From: Allostella sp. ATCC 35155
GTDB lineage: Bacteria > Pseudomonadota > Alphaproteobacteria > ATCC43930 > Allostellaceae
Direction of reading: 5' to 3'
Assembly: GCA_006738865.1 (NCBI GenBank)
Contig: AP019701.1
Span: 1,670,001 to 1,734,000 of the forward strand
Length of the DNA stretch: 64,000 nucleotides
The notes below the pieces were generated by a model. That model worked only from the letters and a program-made list of their open reading frames with translations, had not been told where the DNA came from and ran no database searches. The translations under genes were made by a program, and so were the position numbers. Positions 31,272 through 48,084 of the stretch are shown one piece after another; the stretch's first letter is position 1; each line of letters starts with the position of its first letter.

Positions 31272-33845
31272 TTAGCCGCGTCCGGCTCCGTGGTCGAGCA
31301 GGACGGAGAGGGGCAGTGCGTCCGCCAGACGCGCCACCGGCGTTGCCGTACCGCTGGTCGCGAACCGCCGGTCACCGAGCAGATCGCTCCAGGTGCCGGG
31401 CGGAAGCGGAAGACACCGTTCGCCGTCGCGACCGGGCTGCCAGGGATCGTCCACCGCCCGTATCGGCACGGCCACGACGAGTTGCCGGTCGTTCCAGCGG
31501 CGGGCGAAGGCGAGCATCCCCCATTCATCGGGAAGGTCCAGCGGGCGGTAGTCGCCGTGGCGGAACAGCTCGGGGTCGCGGCGTCGCGCGGCGAGTAGGC
31601 GCGCGATGATCGCCTGCTTGATCCGGCCGTCCCGCCAGGCTGGCAGCAGATCGGCCGGCGCGGACGCTTCGTCGAGCGCAGCCGCGCGGGCGGCATAGTC
31701 GACCGGGCGGCGATTGTCCGGGTCGACCAGGCTGAAGTCCCAGAACTCGGTGCCCTGGTAGGTGTCGGGAACGCCCGGCACGGTCAGCTTGAGCACCGTC
31801 TGGGCGAGGCTCGCGACGGCGCCCGCGGGGGCGATGCGGTCGGCGAAGGCCGCGATCTCGCGGCGCAGCGCGGCATCGCCGAGCAGCCGCTCCAGGTACT
31901 CCGCGGCGGCCGCCTCGTAGGCCTCGTCCGGCCTCGTCCAGTCGGTGCGCAGCTTGGCTTCGCGCAGCGCCTTGCGCTGCCACGCGCCGACCCGCTCGGC
32001 GTAGGCAGCGATGCCGGCCGCGTCATCCGGATCGAGATCGAGCGGCCAGGCGCCGACCAGGGTCTGGCACAGCATGGCGGCATCGCCGGGATCGACCGCG
32101 CCGGCCGCCGGCAGCCAGGAACGCAGCGCGGCATCCCAGTCTCCCGGCATTCCCGAGAGGACGGAGAGGCGGGCGCGGACATCCTCGCCGCGCTTGTGGT
32201 CGTGCGTCGCGGTCGCCAGCATCCCGGAGGGGAATGCGGCGGCGCGCCGTGCCTGGGCCGCGTGGAACGCCGCCGCTGTGCGGGCGAAGCGGGCCGGCGT
32301 CGAGCCCACCTCGTTGCGCGATAGCAGTCGGCCGTAGCGGTAGAAGGCGGTGTCCTCGACGGACTTGGCCGCGAGCGGGGCCGTCAGCTGCTGGAAGCGG
32401 CGGATGGCCACGCTGACCCGGTCCGCGAGGTCGGCCGGGGCCGGCTCGCCGCCGAGCCAGCGGCCGATCCGGTCCAGGGTCGCACGGTCGGCCGGCACCA
32501 GGTCGGCCGCTGCGGCCTCGGCCGCACGCCGGTAGGTGGCCGCGTCGGCCGGGCTGCGGCCGGCCGGGCCGGCATAGGTGCGGTAGGCGGGAAAATGGAC
32601 GAGCAGTGCGCGCAGGCAGCGGCGGATGGCGGCGCGGGTCCAGTCCCGCGTTGCAGGATCGTGCCGCGCGACCCGATGCAGGGCGAGGGTCGCCTGCTCG
32701 AGCTGGGCGGCGAAGGAACGGTCCAGCATCTCGCGCCGGGCGACCTGCTCCTCCGCCTCGAAGTCCGCCGGCCGGCCGGTCAGCGCCGCCCAGGCATGCG
32801 CCAGCGGCCCGGCGCCGGCGGGGTCGTGCAGCAGCGAGCCGACCTCGTCCATGAAGTCGTAGCCCGTGGTCCCGTCGACCGGCCAGTCCGATGGCAGGGC
32901 CTCGCCGTCCGCCAGGATCTTCTCGACCAGCAGCCAGGCGGGGCCGGAGGGGAGGCCGGGTGGACGCACCGGCCGGGCGGCATCGAGGGCGGCGCGCAGC
33001 TGGCGGCAATAGGCCGCCGGATCGGCGAGGCCGTCGACATGGTCGATCCGGAGCCCATCGACGAGGCCCTCGCGATAGAGCCGCAGGATCGTCGCGTGGG
33101 TGAGGTCGAAGACGGTTTCGTCCTGGACCCGGATGGAAATCAGTTCGCCGATATCGAAGAAGCGGCGCCAGTTGATCTCGTCGCCGGCGGTCCGCCACCA
33201 GGCGAGGCGGTAATGTTGCCGCTCCAGCAGGCGGTGCAGGCGCTCACGCCCGTCCGGGCGGGCCGGATCGAAGGCGCCCGCCGGCAGCCCCTCCAGCTCC
33301 GCATGATCTTCCGGGCGGATCGGGAAGGGCGTCGCGTGATGGCGGACGACCCAGCCATGCTGCGGGGCGGGCTCGACGACGAGAAGGCCGGCGGCGAGCG
33401 CCTCGCCATAGGGGCGGTCGAGGAACGGGCACAGCACGCGGCCCTTCAGCGCCGGGTCTTCGGCCGGCCAGTCGATATCGAAGACTCGCGCCCAGCGGCT
33501 GCGCTCGCCACGGGCGAGGACGTCCTGCCACCACGCATTCTCCGGCCCGACCGCCATGTGGTTCGGGACGATGTCCAGCAGGATGCCGAGGCCGGCCGCG
33601 CGGGCGGCGGCGACCAGGGCCCGCAATCCCGGCTCGCCTCCGAGCACGTCGGACACCCGGGTCGGATCGACGACATCGTAGCCGTGGGTCGAGCCCTGCC
33701 GGGCGGTGAGGACCGGCGACAGGTACAGCTGGGCGACGCCGAGACGCGCGAGATAGGGCACGATCGCACGGGCCTCGGCGAAGCCGAACTCGGCATGGAG
33801 CTGAAGGCGATAGGTCGGGCCGGGCATCGGCTGGGACCGGCTCAT
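31272..33845 (-). CDS. treY: Maltooligosyl trehalose synthase
   Basis: An 857-residue GH13 enzyme that isomerises the reducing-end linkage of malto-oligosaccharides to trehalose. It starts with PTYRLQLHAEFGFAEARAIVPYL and GVAQLYLSPVLTARQGSTHGYDVVDPTRV, both TreY hallmarks. Catalytic residues lie in GLRIDHVDGLADP (nucleophile D), WLLVEKILADGE (acid/base E) and ATHDHKRGEDVRAR (D), the last specific to TreY. ATG 33845 overlaps the malQ stop by 4 bases. Together with TreZ it forms the trehalose-from-glucan route. Length is slightly above the usual 770-830, with no sign of a domain fusion. Confidence 0.95.
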   Translation of the reverse strand: MSRSQPMPGPTYRLQLHAEFGFAEARAIVPYLARLGVAQLYLSPVLTARQGSTHGYDVVDPTRVSDVLGGEPGLRALVAAARAAGLGILLDIVPNHMAVGPENAWWQDVLARGERSRWARVFDIDWPAEDPALKGRVLCPFLDRPYGEALAAGLLVVEPAPQHGWVVRHHATPFPIRPEDHAELEGLPAGAFDPARPDGRERLHRLLERQHYRLAWWRTAGDEINWRRFFDIGELISIRVQDETVFDLTHATILRLYREGLVDGLRIDHVDGLADPAAYCRQLRAALDAARPVRPPGLPSGPAWLLVEKILADGEALPSDWPVDGTTGYDFMDEVGSLLHDPAGAGPLAHAWAALTGRPADFEAEEQVARREMLDRSFAAQLEQATLALHRVARHDPATRDWTRAAIRRCLRALLVHFPAYRTYAGPAGRSPADAATYRRAAEAAAADLVPADRATLDRIGRWLGGEPAPADLADRVSVAIRRFQQLTAPLAAKSVEDTAFYRYGRLLSRNEVGSTPARFARTAAAFHAAQARRAAAFPSGMLATATHDHKRGEDVRARLSVLSGMPGDWDAALRSWLPAAGAVDPGDAAMLCQTLVGAWPLDLDPDDAAGIAAYAERVGAWQRKALREAKLRTDWTRPDEAYEAAAAEYLERLLGDAALRREIAAFADRIAPAGAVASLAQTVLKLTVPGVPDTYQGTEFWDFSLVDPDNRRPVDYAARAAALDEASAPADLLPAWRDGRIKQAIIARLLAARRRDPELFRHGDYRPLDLPDEWGMLAFARRWNDRQLVVAVPIRAVDDPWQPGRDGERCLPLPPGTWSDLLGDRRFATSGTATPVARLADALPLSVLLDHGAGRG

Positions 33846-35857
33846 CGCCGCGCCCGGTCGACGGCCTGCAGCCGCGTGGCGACGTCCGGTGCGTCGAGCA
33901 GCGTATCGACGTGCGACGGCAGGCGGCGGCGCCAGTTCGGATGCTCGTCGATCGTGCCGGGCAGGTTCGGCTGCTCGCCCAGGGCGAGGGCATCCTCGAC
34001 CGGCAGCAGCATCAGCTGGCAACGGCTCGCGGCGACGTGGCGCAGGGCGGCATCGACGACGGGGGTCGCATCTTCCGGCTGCGGGCCGGCGGCAGTACCC
34101 GACTTCGTCATCGCCTGCCAGAGGCGGGTGCGGTCGGCCACGCGCTGCGCCGGCTCGTCCGGGTCGGCGGCGTCGCCGGCGATCTCCCGGCGCAGGCGGA
34201 CGTCCTCCGCCCGCCACCACCCGGCGACCGTCGGCAGGTCGTGCGTCGTCGTCATGGCGACCGCATCGCGCGTCCAGGTCGCGGGCGACCGCATCGTCTC
34301 GCCCCGGCGCTCGAACCAGAGGACGCGCATGCCGTGGATGCCGCGCCGGCTCAACCGGCCACGGAAGCCCGGCGCCACGGTGCCGAGATCCTCACCGATG
34401 ACGACCGCACGGTGGCGGTGCGACTCCAGCACCGCCAGTCGCAGGAGGTCGCCGACGGGGAAATGGACGTAGGCCCCGTCGCCTGCCGTCCCGCCCTCGG
34501 GGATCACCCACAGGCGGGACAGGCCCATGACATGGTCGATGCGCACGCCGCCCGCGTCCGCCATGGCCGCGCGGAGGGTCGCGAGGAAGGGCGCAAACCC
34601 GCCATTCACAAGGGCGGGCGGGGAGAAGGTCGTCAGCCCCCAGTTCTGGCCGAAGCCGTTGATCAGGTCCGGCGGAGCGCCGACCGAGAGGCCGGTCATG
34701 AGGTCCGCCGGCCGGCTCCAGGCGTGGCTGCCGTCGCCGTCCATCCCGACGGCGAGGTCGGCGATGAGCCCGATTCCCATGCCGGCGGCGCGGGCACGCG
34801 CCTGGGCGGCGGCGCGCGAGCGGTGGGCGACCCATTGCAGGAAGGCGTGAAACCGCACCTCGTCGGCATGTTCGGCGGCGAAGGCGGCGACAGCCGGGCC
34901 GCGGGCGTCCCGTAACGGGGCGGGCCAGCTCCGCCAGCTCCAGCCGCCGCCGGTGGCGAGCTGGTGCGCGTGCAGGGCCTCGAAGCGTGCGTGATCCTCC
35001 AGCGCCGGGCCGGCTGTGGCGCGGAACCGGCGGAAGTCGTCGGGCTCCGCCGGCAGGGCGGCGAAGATGCGGCGCAGTGCCGCGAGCCGCCGGGTGCCGG
35101 CCTCGCCCCAGTCGATGAGGCCGCCTGCGGGCGGGGCAGGGAGCTCGAGAGCCGATCCCAGTTCGGGGATCAGCCCCGGGTCGCCGTAGAGGACGTTGAG
35201 GAACAGCCGGCTGGACGGGCTGTAGGGGCCGGCGCGGCGCGGCTCGGCGGCAAAGAGCGCGTGGGCCGGGCTCAGCGCGACAGCCGACGCACCGTGCCGG
35301 GCGGCCGCCTCGGCCAGGATCGCGACGGCACCGAAGTCGCCCGTGCCGCCGTCGCCGTCGCGGGGCAGGGAATAGATCTGGGCGGCAAGGCCCCAGGACC
35401 GCGCGCGCCCCGTGGCCTCGACCACGCCGACGCCGCGCTCGGGCGCGACGGCGATGGCGACCGCACGACGATCGGCGACGAAGCGGTGGTACCCGGGCTC
35501 CGCCAGGCCTGGCAGTTCGCCGTTGCCGTCGGCGCCGGCCGCGATCGTGGCATCGCGGCGGCTGCCGTCCTCCAACTCGAAGGTGCCGCGCGTCCCGACC
35601 GGCAGATCTCCGCCGACGGCAATGGCGCAGCCGGCGTCGGCGGTGACGAGCGGGGGCGTGACCGAACGCGACTGCGAGCCGCCCAGCACCGCGCGCGCCT
35701 GGCGGATCTCCGCCGTCGTCTCGGCCGGCAGCCCGAAGGCGGCGAGGATGCGGCGCAGCGTCGCCGGAGCGACGCTGTGGGCGACGCTGCGATAGTCGGT
35801 CCAGTCGACCTGGACGCCGGCTCGCCGGGCGAGCCCGCGGAGCGCCCGGTCGCTCAT
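33842..35857 (-). CDS. malQ: 4-alpha-glucanotransferase
   Basis: A 671-residue GH77 amylomaltase. After a roughly 150-residue N-terminal region come LAAQIYSLPRDGDGGTGDFG and GASAVALSPAHALF. The catalytic set is in GVRIDHVMGLSRLWVIPEG (D), VVIGEDLGTV (E) and TTHDLPTVAGWW (D). It transfers glucan segments between oligosaccharides, supplying chains of the length TreY or GlgE need. ATG 35857 overlaps treZ by 4 bases. Genes on both sides belong to the same pathway, with overlapping ends throughout. Confidence 0.93.
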   Translation of the reverse strand: MSDRALRGLARRAGVQVDWTDYRSVAHSVAPATLRRILAAFGLPAETTAEIRQARAVLGGSQSRSVTPPLVTADAGCAIAVGGDLPVGTRGTFELEDGSRRDATIAAGADGNGELPGLAEPGYHRFVADRRAVAIAVAPERGVGVVEATGRARSWGLAAQIYSLPRDGDGGTGDFGAVAILAEAAARHGASAVALSPAHALFAAEPRRAGPYSPSSRLFLNVLYGDPGLIPELGSALELPAPPAGGLIDWGEAGTRRLAALRRIFAALPAEPDDFRRFRATAGPALEDHARFEALHAHQLATGGGWSWRSWPAPLRDARGPAVAAFAAEHADEVRFHAFLQWVAHRSRAAAQARARAAGMGIGLIADLAVGMDGDGSHAWSRPADLMTGLSVGAPPDLINGFGQNWGLTTFSPPALVNGGFAPFLATLRAAMADAGGVRIDHVMGLSRLWVIPEGGTAGDGAYVHFPVGDLLRLAVLESHRHRAVVIGEDLGTVAPGFRGRLSRRGIHGMRVLWFERRGETMRSPATWTRDAVAMTTTHDLPTVAGWWRAEDVRLRREIAGDAADPDEPAQRVADRTRLWQAMTKSGTAAGPQPEDATPVVDAALRHVAASRCQLMLLPVEDALALGEQPNLPGTIDEHPNWRRRLPSHVDTLLDAPDVATRLQAVDRARR

Positions 35858-37610
35858 GCCGGATCGGCCAGGAACGCCGCCGTGCAGCGCCCCGGCAGCC
35901 TGCCGGCCGCCGCATCCGCCGGCGCGACGCCGTGGGAAAGGTAGAGCGCGCGGCCCTCCGGCGCCGGCATGGTGACCGGCTCCGCCCCGAGGTTGACGGC
36001 AACCGTCAGCCGGCTGCCATCTCCGAGGCGCCAGCTGGCATGCGCGGCCGCCGCGCCGACGGCCGTCGCGCCGAGGCAGACGGCGCCGTCGAGCCGTGGC
36101 GCGATCTCCCGCGCCCGGATGGCCAGCAAGTGGCGATAGAGCCCCCGCCGGCCCTCCGCGCGCGCGGCATCGGGCTGCGGCACGGAGGCGCGAAAGGTCG
36201 CCTCGGCGTTCGGGTCGGGGATCCGCGCCCGCTTTTCGGGATCGGCGAAGTCGGGGAAGGCGGCAAACTCCCGGCGCCGGCCCTCGCGGACTGCCGCATC
36301 GAGCGGCGACCGGTGGTCGGTGAAGTAGAGGAAGGGCGTGCGGCTCGCATCCTCCTCGCCCATGAAGAGCAGGGGGATCTGCGGTGCGAGGAGTTGCAGG
36401 GCGATCGCCGCTTCCAGTGCGTCGGGATCCGCCAGCGTCGTCAGCCGGTCGCCGAAGGCGCGATTGCCGATCTGGTCGTGGTTCTGCAGGAAGACGACGA
36501 AGGAACTGGGCGGCAGGTCGGCGCTGGGCGAGCCGCGCGGCTTGCCGCCGCGATGGAGCGAGGGCTCGCCCTGGTAGACGAAGCCTTCCGAGAGGCAGCG
36601 CGCGAGACGCCCGGCCGCCCCGCCCGCATAGTCGCGGTAGTAGCCCTGGTCTTCGCCGGTCAGCAGCGTGTGCAGGACATGGTGGCCGTCGTCGTTCCAC
36701 TGGGCGTCGAAGCCGTTGCGGAGATGCTCGGCCATGTTCTCGTCATGCTCGAGGACGAGGTGGACATGGCGCCCGGCGGGCAGCGAGCGGCGGATGAAGG
36801 CCGCCGTCTCGTCCAGCCACGACGGCTCGCCGATCGCCTGGACGGCATCGAAGCGCAGGCCGTCGAAGCGATACTCGTCCAGCCACCAGAGCGCGTTCTC
36901 GGCGAAGAAGCGCCGGACCGCAGGCTGGCGGAAGTCCAGCGCCTCGCCCCATGCGGTCGAACCGTCGCGGTGGAAGAACTGCGGCGCGTAGAGCGCCAGG
37001 AAGTTCCCGTCCGGTCCGAAATGGTTGTAGACGACGTCGAGAAAGATCGAGAGCCCGTGGCCGTGGGCATCGTCGACCAGTGCCTTGAGTTCGTCGGGCG
37101 AGCCGTAGGCGGCGTCGGGGGCGTAGGGCAGAACGCCGTCATAGCCCCAGTTGCGGCGACCGGGAAACTCGTTGACCGGCATCAGCTCGACGGCGGTGAC
37201 GCCCAGCTCGGCAAGGCCGGGAAGCATGGCCCGGACGCCGGCATAGCCGCCGCAGGCGCCGACATGCAGCTCGTAGAGCACGGTTTCGCGCCACGGCCGG
37301 CCCTGCCAGTCCGGCGTGCGCCAGCGATAGGAGGCGGAATCGACGACCATGCTGGGACCGAAGACGTCGTCGGGCTGGCAGCGGGACGCGGGGTCGGGCA
37401 CCTCTGTCCCGTCCTCCAGGCGGAAGCGATAGCGCGTGCCGGGACCGCACTCGGCGGTGACGGCGAACCAACCATCGCCCTCGGCCTGCATGGGGAGTGG
37501 CGACCGGCCCTCGATCGCCAAATGGACGGCGCTCTGGGCGGGCGCCCAGAAGCGGAACCGGGTGCGACCGTCGCCGGCCGGAACCGGGCCGAAGGTAGGG
37601 TAGTCCGTCA

Positions 37611-37611
<1 letters not shown>
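35854..37611 (-). CDS. treZ: Malto-oligosyltrehalose trehalohydrolase
   Basis: A 585-residue GH13 enzyme that cleaves trehalose from maltooligosyl trehalose. An N-terminal CBM48-like beta domain (FGPVPAGDGRTRFRFWAPAQS) is followed by the barrel with ETVLYELHVGACGGYAGV, NHFGPDGNFL, nucleophile D in GLRFDAVQAIGEP, E in LVLEHDENMAEHL and D in FLQNHDQIGNRAFG. TreZ-specific features are GPDGNFLALYAP and NHDQIGNRA. Start ATG 37611 follows the glgX stop with a 1-base overlap (TGATG); a GTG just before it would add one residue. Confidence 0.95.
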
Positions 37612-39704
<2,093 letters not shown>

Positions 39705-39706
39705 AC

Positions 39707-41855
39707 TCAGTTCCCTTCGGAGACGAAATAGACCGCGGCCAGCGGCGGCAGGGTGAGCGCCAGCGACTGCGCCTCCCCGTGGGCCGGCACGGCTTCGCTG
39801 CGGACGGCGCCCTGGTTGCCGACGCCCGAACCGCCATACACCTCGGCGTCGGAGTTGAGGACTTCCCGCCAGGAGCCGGCCAGCGGGACGCCGACACGGT
39901 AGCCGTGCCGCGGTATGGGCGTCATGTTGCAGACGGCGAGCAGCGGCGGCGCATCCGCGGCGACGCGCAGGAACGCGAAGACCGAATTCTCCCGGTCGTC
40001 GCCGACGACCCAGCGGAATCCCTCGGCGACGGCATCGCCACGATGCAGTGCCGGCTGGTCGCGGTAGAGGCGGTTGATGTCGCCCAGCAGCCGGCCGACC
40101 CCGCCATGCAGCGGATCGTCCCGGAGATGACGGTCGAGCGAACCTTCGTGGTTCCACTCCCGCTCCTGGGCGAACTCCGCGCCCATGAACACCAGCTTCT
40201 TGCCGGGGTGGGCCCACATGAAGCCGAAATAGGCGCGCAGGTTCGCGAAGCGCTGCCAGCGGTCGCCCGGCATGCGGCCGATCAGCGAGCCCTTCCCGTG
40301 TACGACCTCGTCGTGCGACAGCGGCAGCAGGAAGCGCTCGGAGAAGGCGTAGACGAGCCCGAAGGTCATCTCGTCGTGATGATGCCGGCGATGGATCGGG
40401 TCGTGCGCCATGTAGTGGAGCGTGTCGTGCATCCACCCCATGTTCCACTTGTAGGCGAAACCGAGGCCACCCTCGGCGATCGGGCGGGTGACCCCGGGCC
40501 AGGCGGTGGATTCCTCCGCGATCGTGATCGCCCCCGGACAGCGCTCGGCGACGACGGCGTTGAAGTGGCGCAGGAAGCCGATCGCTTCCAAGTTCTCGCG
40601 GCCGCCATGGATGTTGGGCACCCACTCGTCCGCGCGCCGGCTGTAGTCGCGATACAGCATCGAGGCGACGGCATCGACGCGCAGCGCGTCGACATGGAAC
40701 TGCTCCAGCCAATGCACCGCGCTGGCGATGAGGAAGCCCTGCACCTCGTTGCGGCCGAAATTGTAGATGAGCGTGTTCCAGTCCTGGTGGAAGCCCTGTC
40801 GCGGATCCTCGTGCTCGTAGAGCGCCGTCCCGTCGAAGCGGGCGAGCCCGTGGGCGTCGCTCGGGAAGTGGGCCGGCACCCAGTCGACGATGACCCCGAC
40901 ACCCGCCGCATGGCACGCATCGACGAACCGCTTCAGCCCGTCCGGGTGGCCGAGGCGCGCGGTCGGGGCGAAGAGGGCCAACGGTTGATAGCCCCAGGAG
41001 CCGCCGAACGGGTGCTCGGCCACCGGCAGCAGCTCGACATGGGTGAAGCCCAACTCGACGACATGGGGCACGAGCCGGCGGGCGAGCGCATCCCAGGACG
41101 GATCCTCCAGCCCCTCGAGCCACGATGTCGCATGCACCTCATAGACCGAGATCGGTGCATCGGGCGCCTGCCGCGCCGTCCGGCTCGCCATCCAGGACGC
41201 GTCGGACCATGTGAAATCGCTGGGATCGGGGACGAGGCTGGCCGTCGCCGGCGGCGCCTCCGAGCGGGTCGCCAGCGGGTCGGCCTTCAGCGGCAGCAGT
41301 TGGCCGTCCGCGGCCGTGATGGCGTATTTGTAGCGCTCGCCCTCGCCGATGCGGGGGACGAACAGCTCCCAGACGCCGCTGCCATGGCGCAGCCGCATCG
41401 GGTGGCGGCGGGTGTCCCAGGCGTTGAAGTCGCCGACGACGGCGACGCGCGCGGCGTTCGGGGCCCAGACGGCAAAGCGCACGCCGGCGGTGCCACCAAC
41501 TTCCAGCGGGTGGCTGCCCAGCGCATCGGTCAGACGGAAGTGCCGGCCCTCGGCGATGAGGTGCAGGTCGAGATCGCCCAGTAGCGGCCCGAAAGCGTAG
41601 GGGTCTTCGGTTTCCTGCACCGAGTCCGGCCAGCGGACGCGCAGCCGGTAGGGACCGGCGACCGGCCCCGCGAACAGCCCGGGCGGATCGATCGCGTCCA
41701 ATGTGACGGTCTCCGCCGCCGTCACCGCCTCCACGCTGCGGGCACCGGGCAGGAAGGCCCGAACGATGCCGCCATGCGGCCCGAGGACGGCGAAGGGATC
41801 GGCCAGGGTTCCGGCGGCCAGCGCATCGGCCGTGGCGCGGTCGAGCGGGGTGGCG

Positions 41856-41863
<8 letters not shown>
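39707..41863 (-). CDS. glgB: 1,4-alpha-glucan branching enzyme
   Basis: A 718-residue GH13 branching enzyme with two N-terminal beta domains (N1, then CBM48 around [24 protein letters not shown]). The catalytic set is in [16 protein letters not shown] (D), [13 protein letters not shown] (E) and [15 protein letters not shown] (D). It introduces alpha-1,6 branches into linear chains made by GlgE. ATG 41863 (MSDATPLD) is chosen because GGAG is 8 bases upstream; ATG 41869 is also in frame but has that sequence too close. It overlaps the treS stop by 8 bases. Confidence 0.95.
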
Positions 41864-45073
<3,210 letters not shown>

Positions 45074-45077
<4 letters not shown>

Positions 45078-47965
45078 CGGGTCGAGGCCTCCGGCGGCGC
45101 CAGGCGCAAGATCGCAAAGGGAAGGTCGGCGGGGTCGAGGCGCAGGCGCTGCCGCTTCCCGGTCAGCAGGAACGGCCGCTCGCGCATAAGGTCGACGGCG
45201 GCGAGCGAACCGTGATCCGGCAGTCCCCATTCCCACAGGGGCAGCTCGAACTCCGCCTCGACGACGGCGTGGGGATCGAGCGAGACGATCACCAGCACCA
45301 TCTCCGCCCCCGGCCCGTCCTGCCGGCCATAGACCAGCACCCGTTCGTCGAAAGCGTTGTAGAAGCGCAGCTTGCGGTGGTCCTGCAGCGCCGGGTGGGC
45401 GCGGCGGATGGCGTTGAGGCGGGTGATCTCGTCGACGATATCGCCCGGGCTGCGCTCGGGGCGCGGCCGGATCTCGTACTTCTCGGAATCGAGATACTCC
45501 TCGCGTCCCGGCAGCGGGGTGCCCTCGCAGTGCTCGAAGCCGGAATAGACGCCCCACAGGCCCGAGAGTGTGGCCGCGAGGGCGGCCCGGATCAGGAAGC
45601 CGGGTCTTCCCGATGTCTGCAGGAAGACGGGGTTGATGTCGGGCGTGTTGACGAAGAAGTGCGGCCGGAAGAAGTCCTTCGGCTCGCCATGTGCCAGCTC
45701 CGTCATGTAGGCCGTCAGTTCGGCCTTGGTGTTGCGCCAGGTGAAGTAGGTGTAGGACTGGCTGAAGCCCAGCTTCGCAAGCCGGTTCATCATCTTCGGA
45801 CGGGTGAAGGCCTCCGACAGGAAGAGGGTGTCGGGATAGCGCGCCTGCACGTCGGCGATGAGCCACTCCCAGAAGGGTAGGGGCTTGGTGTGGGGGTTGT
45901 CGACGCGGTAGGTGCGCACGCCCTCGGCCGCCCAGAACAGCACGATGTCGCGCAGCGCCAGCCACAGCTCCGGCACGGCGGCCGAGGCATAGAAGTCGAC
46001 GTTGACGATGTCCTCGTACTTCTTGGGCGGATTTTCCGCGTAGCGCAGCGATCCGTCGGGGCGCCAGCGGAACCAGCCCGGATGGGCTTTCAGCCACGGA
46101 TGGTCCGGCGAGCACTGGATCGCGAAATCGAGCGCGATCTCCAGCCCTTCGTCGGCGGCGGCGGCGACGAGGCGCCGGAAGTCCTCGATGGTGCCGAGCT
46201 GCGGGTGGATCGCATCGTGCCCGCCCTCCGCGCTGCCGATCGCGTAGGGGCTGCCGACGTCGGCCGGTTGGGGGGTCAGGCTGTTGTTGCGGCCCTTGCG
46301 GTTGGCCTGCCCGATCGGGTGGATGGGCGGGAAATAGAGGACGTCGAAGCCCATGCGGCGGATCGCCGGCAGGCGTCCGACGACGTCGGCAAGGGTGCCG
46401 TGGCGCTGCGCATCGTCGGTGATCGAGCGCGGGAAGAGCTCGTACCAGCTGGCGAACGCCGCCTGCGGCCGCTCGACGGCAAGCGGCAGGGGCGGCTCGT
46501 GGCGGACGAGGAAGCCGCGGGCGTCGGCCGACCGGACGGCATCGCGCGTCGCCGTATCCAGCAGCACCGCGGCGTCGCCCGGATCGCGCTCCAGCCGTTC
46601 GATCGCGCCGGCCAGGACGCGGCCCGCTTCGCCCTCGGCGCGCTCGGCCGCTTCCTCGACCAGAATGCGGCCTTCCGCGATCTCGAGCGTCACGTCGCGC
46701 CCGGCCTTCAGCTTGGCGTCGAGTTCGTGATGGTAGCTGCCGAACTCGTCCCACCAGGCCTCGACCGTGAAGAGCCAGCGTCCGGGCCGATCGACCGCGA
46801 TCTCCGCTGCCCAGCGGTCGTTGCCGACCGGCTGCATCGGCCGGCTCGACCAGTCTTCGCGATCCGCCGGGCGCCAAAGGACGGCTGCCGCCAGTTTCTC
46901 GTGGCCGTCGGCGAAGATGTCGGCTTCGACGCGGATGCGGTCTCCGGCCACCGCCTTGGCGGGAAACCGGCCCGCATCGACGCTCGGCGTGAGCTTCTCG
47001 ATGGCGATGCGCGGCTGGCCGGCCGACTTGCGCGCCGCCTGTCGGCTGGGCGCGGTGCGGGCGCGGACCGGCGTCGCCGCTTCGGCCATCAGCAGGCGCA
47101 CCTGACCCGTGCCGAGTTCCATCGTGTCTGCCGACGCCAGCGGCCGCAGCGGCGCGAAGGCCCGGCCTGCGGCGGCCGGAAGCATCTCGGGAATTTCGAC
47201 GGGCCCGGAGGTGACGCCGATCGCGATCACCAGTGCGCGCGTCGCATGGCGGATGTCGGACGCGTCGGCGCGCAGGAGCAGTGCCGGCCGCCCGCGCGCG
47301 GGCGGCAGGAAGCGGACCTCGCCCCGGCATTCGAGGCGGGCAACGGTACCGGCCAACCGGTTCGCCGCAGCGATGCGCGGCCCGTCCAGCTCCGCAATGT
47401 CGGCGATTTCGAGGAAAATGCCATCGCCGGCCGCCGCCGCCAGCGCCGCCAGCCAGTCGGGCCCGTCCGAACGCAGCGTGCAGCGCACCGGAGCGATCCG
47501 GCGCAGCGCCTCGTACTCCTCCGCCAGCCACGATTCGCGGCCGTTCCACCACGCGGTGGACGCGAATGCGCTGGCGTAGCCCACCGGCGCGAGGCGGGCC
47601 AGAGCCTCGCGCGGTGCCCCCGGCGTCCAGGCATGGACGGCGAATGCACCATCGCGGGCCAGGTCGGCGACGGCGTCCGCCCACCCCTCCGCCGACATGG
47701 CCGTGCCGCGGACGCCGTCGGCGCCCGCCGCCTGTGCGCGGCGAGCGGCGTCGGGATCGGCGGCGTCGGCCAGTATGTCGATCCCGGCCGCCCGGGCCTG
47801 GTCGCGCAAGCCTGGGACATGGGTCGCATCGGGTACCAGCAGCGCCTGGAAGCCGGCGTCCGAAACGGCGCGGATGAGGGGCTCCGCCGCGGGCGGCGAG
47901 ACGAATGCGGAACGCCCCAAGGCACAGATGCCATAGGGCGACGCGTTGCGTGCGGGTCGGATCAT
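45074..47965 (-). CDS. glgE: Maltosyltransferase GlgE with long N-terminal extension
   Basis: A 963-residue alpha-1,4-glucan:maltose-1-phosphate maltosyltransferase. The canonical enzyme occupies about 318-963: [49 protein letters not shown], nucleophile D689 in [10 protein letters not shown] and acid/base E718 in FLSEAFTRP. Residues 1-315 are an extra region ([50 protein letters not shown]) that reads like a decayed barrel without obvious catalytic residues. It extends glucans by maltose units at the non-reducing end. First gene of the operon. ATG 47965 is only 9 bases after the -10 of an EcfG-type motif, so a leaderless or very short-leader mRNA is likely. Confidence 0.93.
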
Positions 47966-47974
47966 CGCCGGCCT

Positions 47975-48000
47975 AACGCCATGATTTCGACGAGGGTTCC
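47975..48000 (-). promoter_or_regulatory. EcfG-type general-stress promoter of the glgE operon
   Basis: On the minus strand GGAAC (48000-47996) and CGTT (47978-47975) are separated by exactly 17 bases, a full match to the EcfG consensus GGAAC-N16/17-CGTT. It ends 9 bases before the glgE ATG. Trehalose and glucan genes are established members of the general stress response regulon in Alphaproteobacteria, which supports the assignment. Confidence 0.65.
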
Positions 48001-48084
48001 CTCCATCGACATGAAAGTTCGATGACGCCGCGTGGACGGACGCCGCCGTTGCGCGGGGTCGCGGGCCGGAATAGGGTCCAGCCG

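Noticed and set aside
32595-34472. A 625-codon plus-strand frame over treY and malQ
   Set aside because: Antisense to two clear GH13/GH77 enzymes with complete catalytic motifs; no domain seen.
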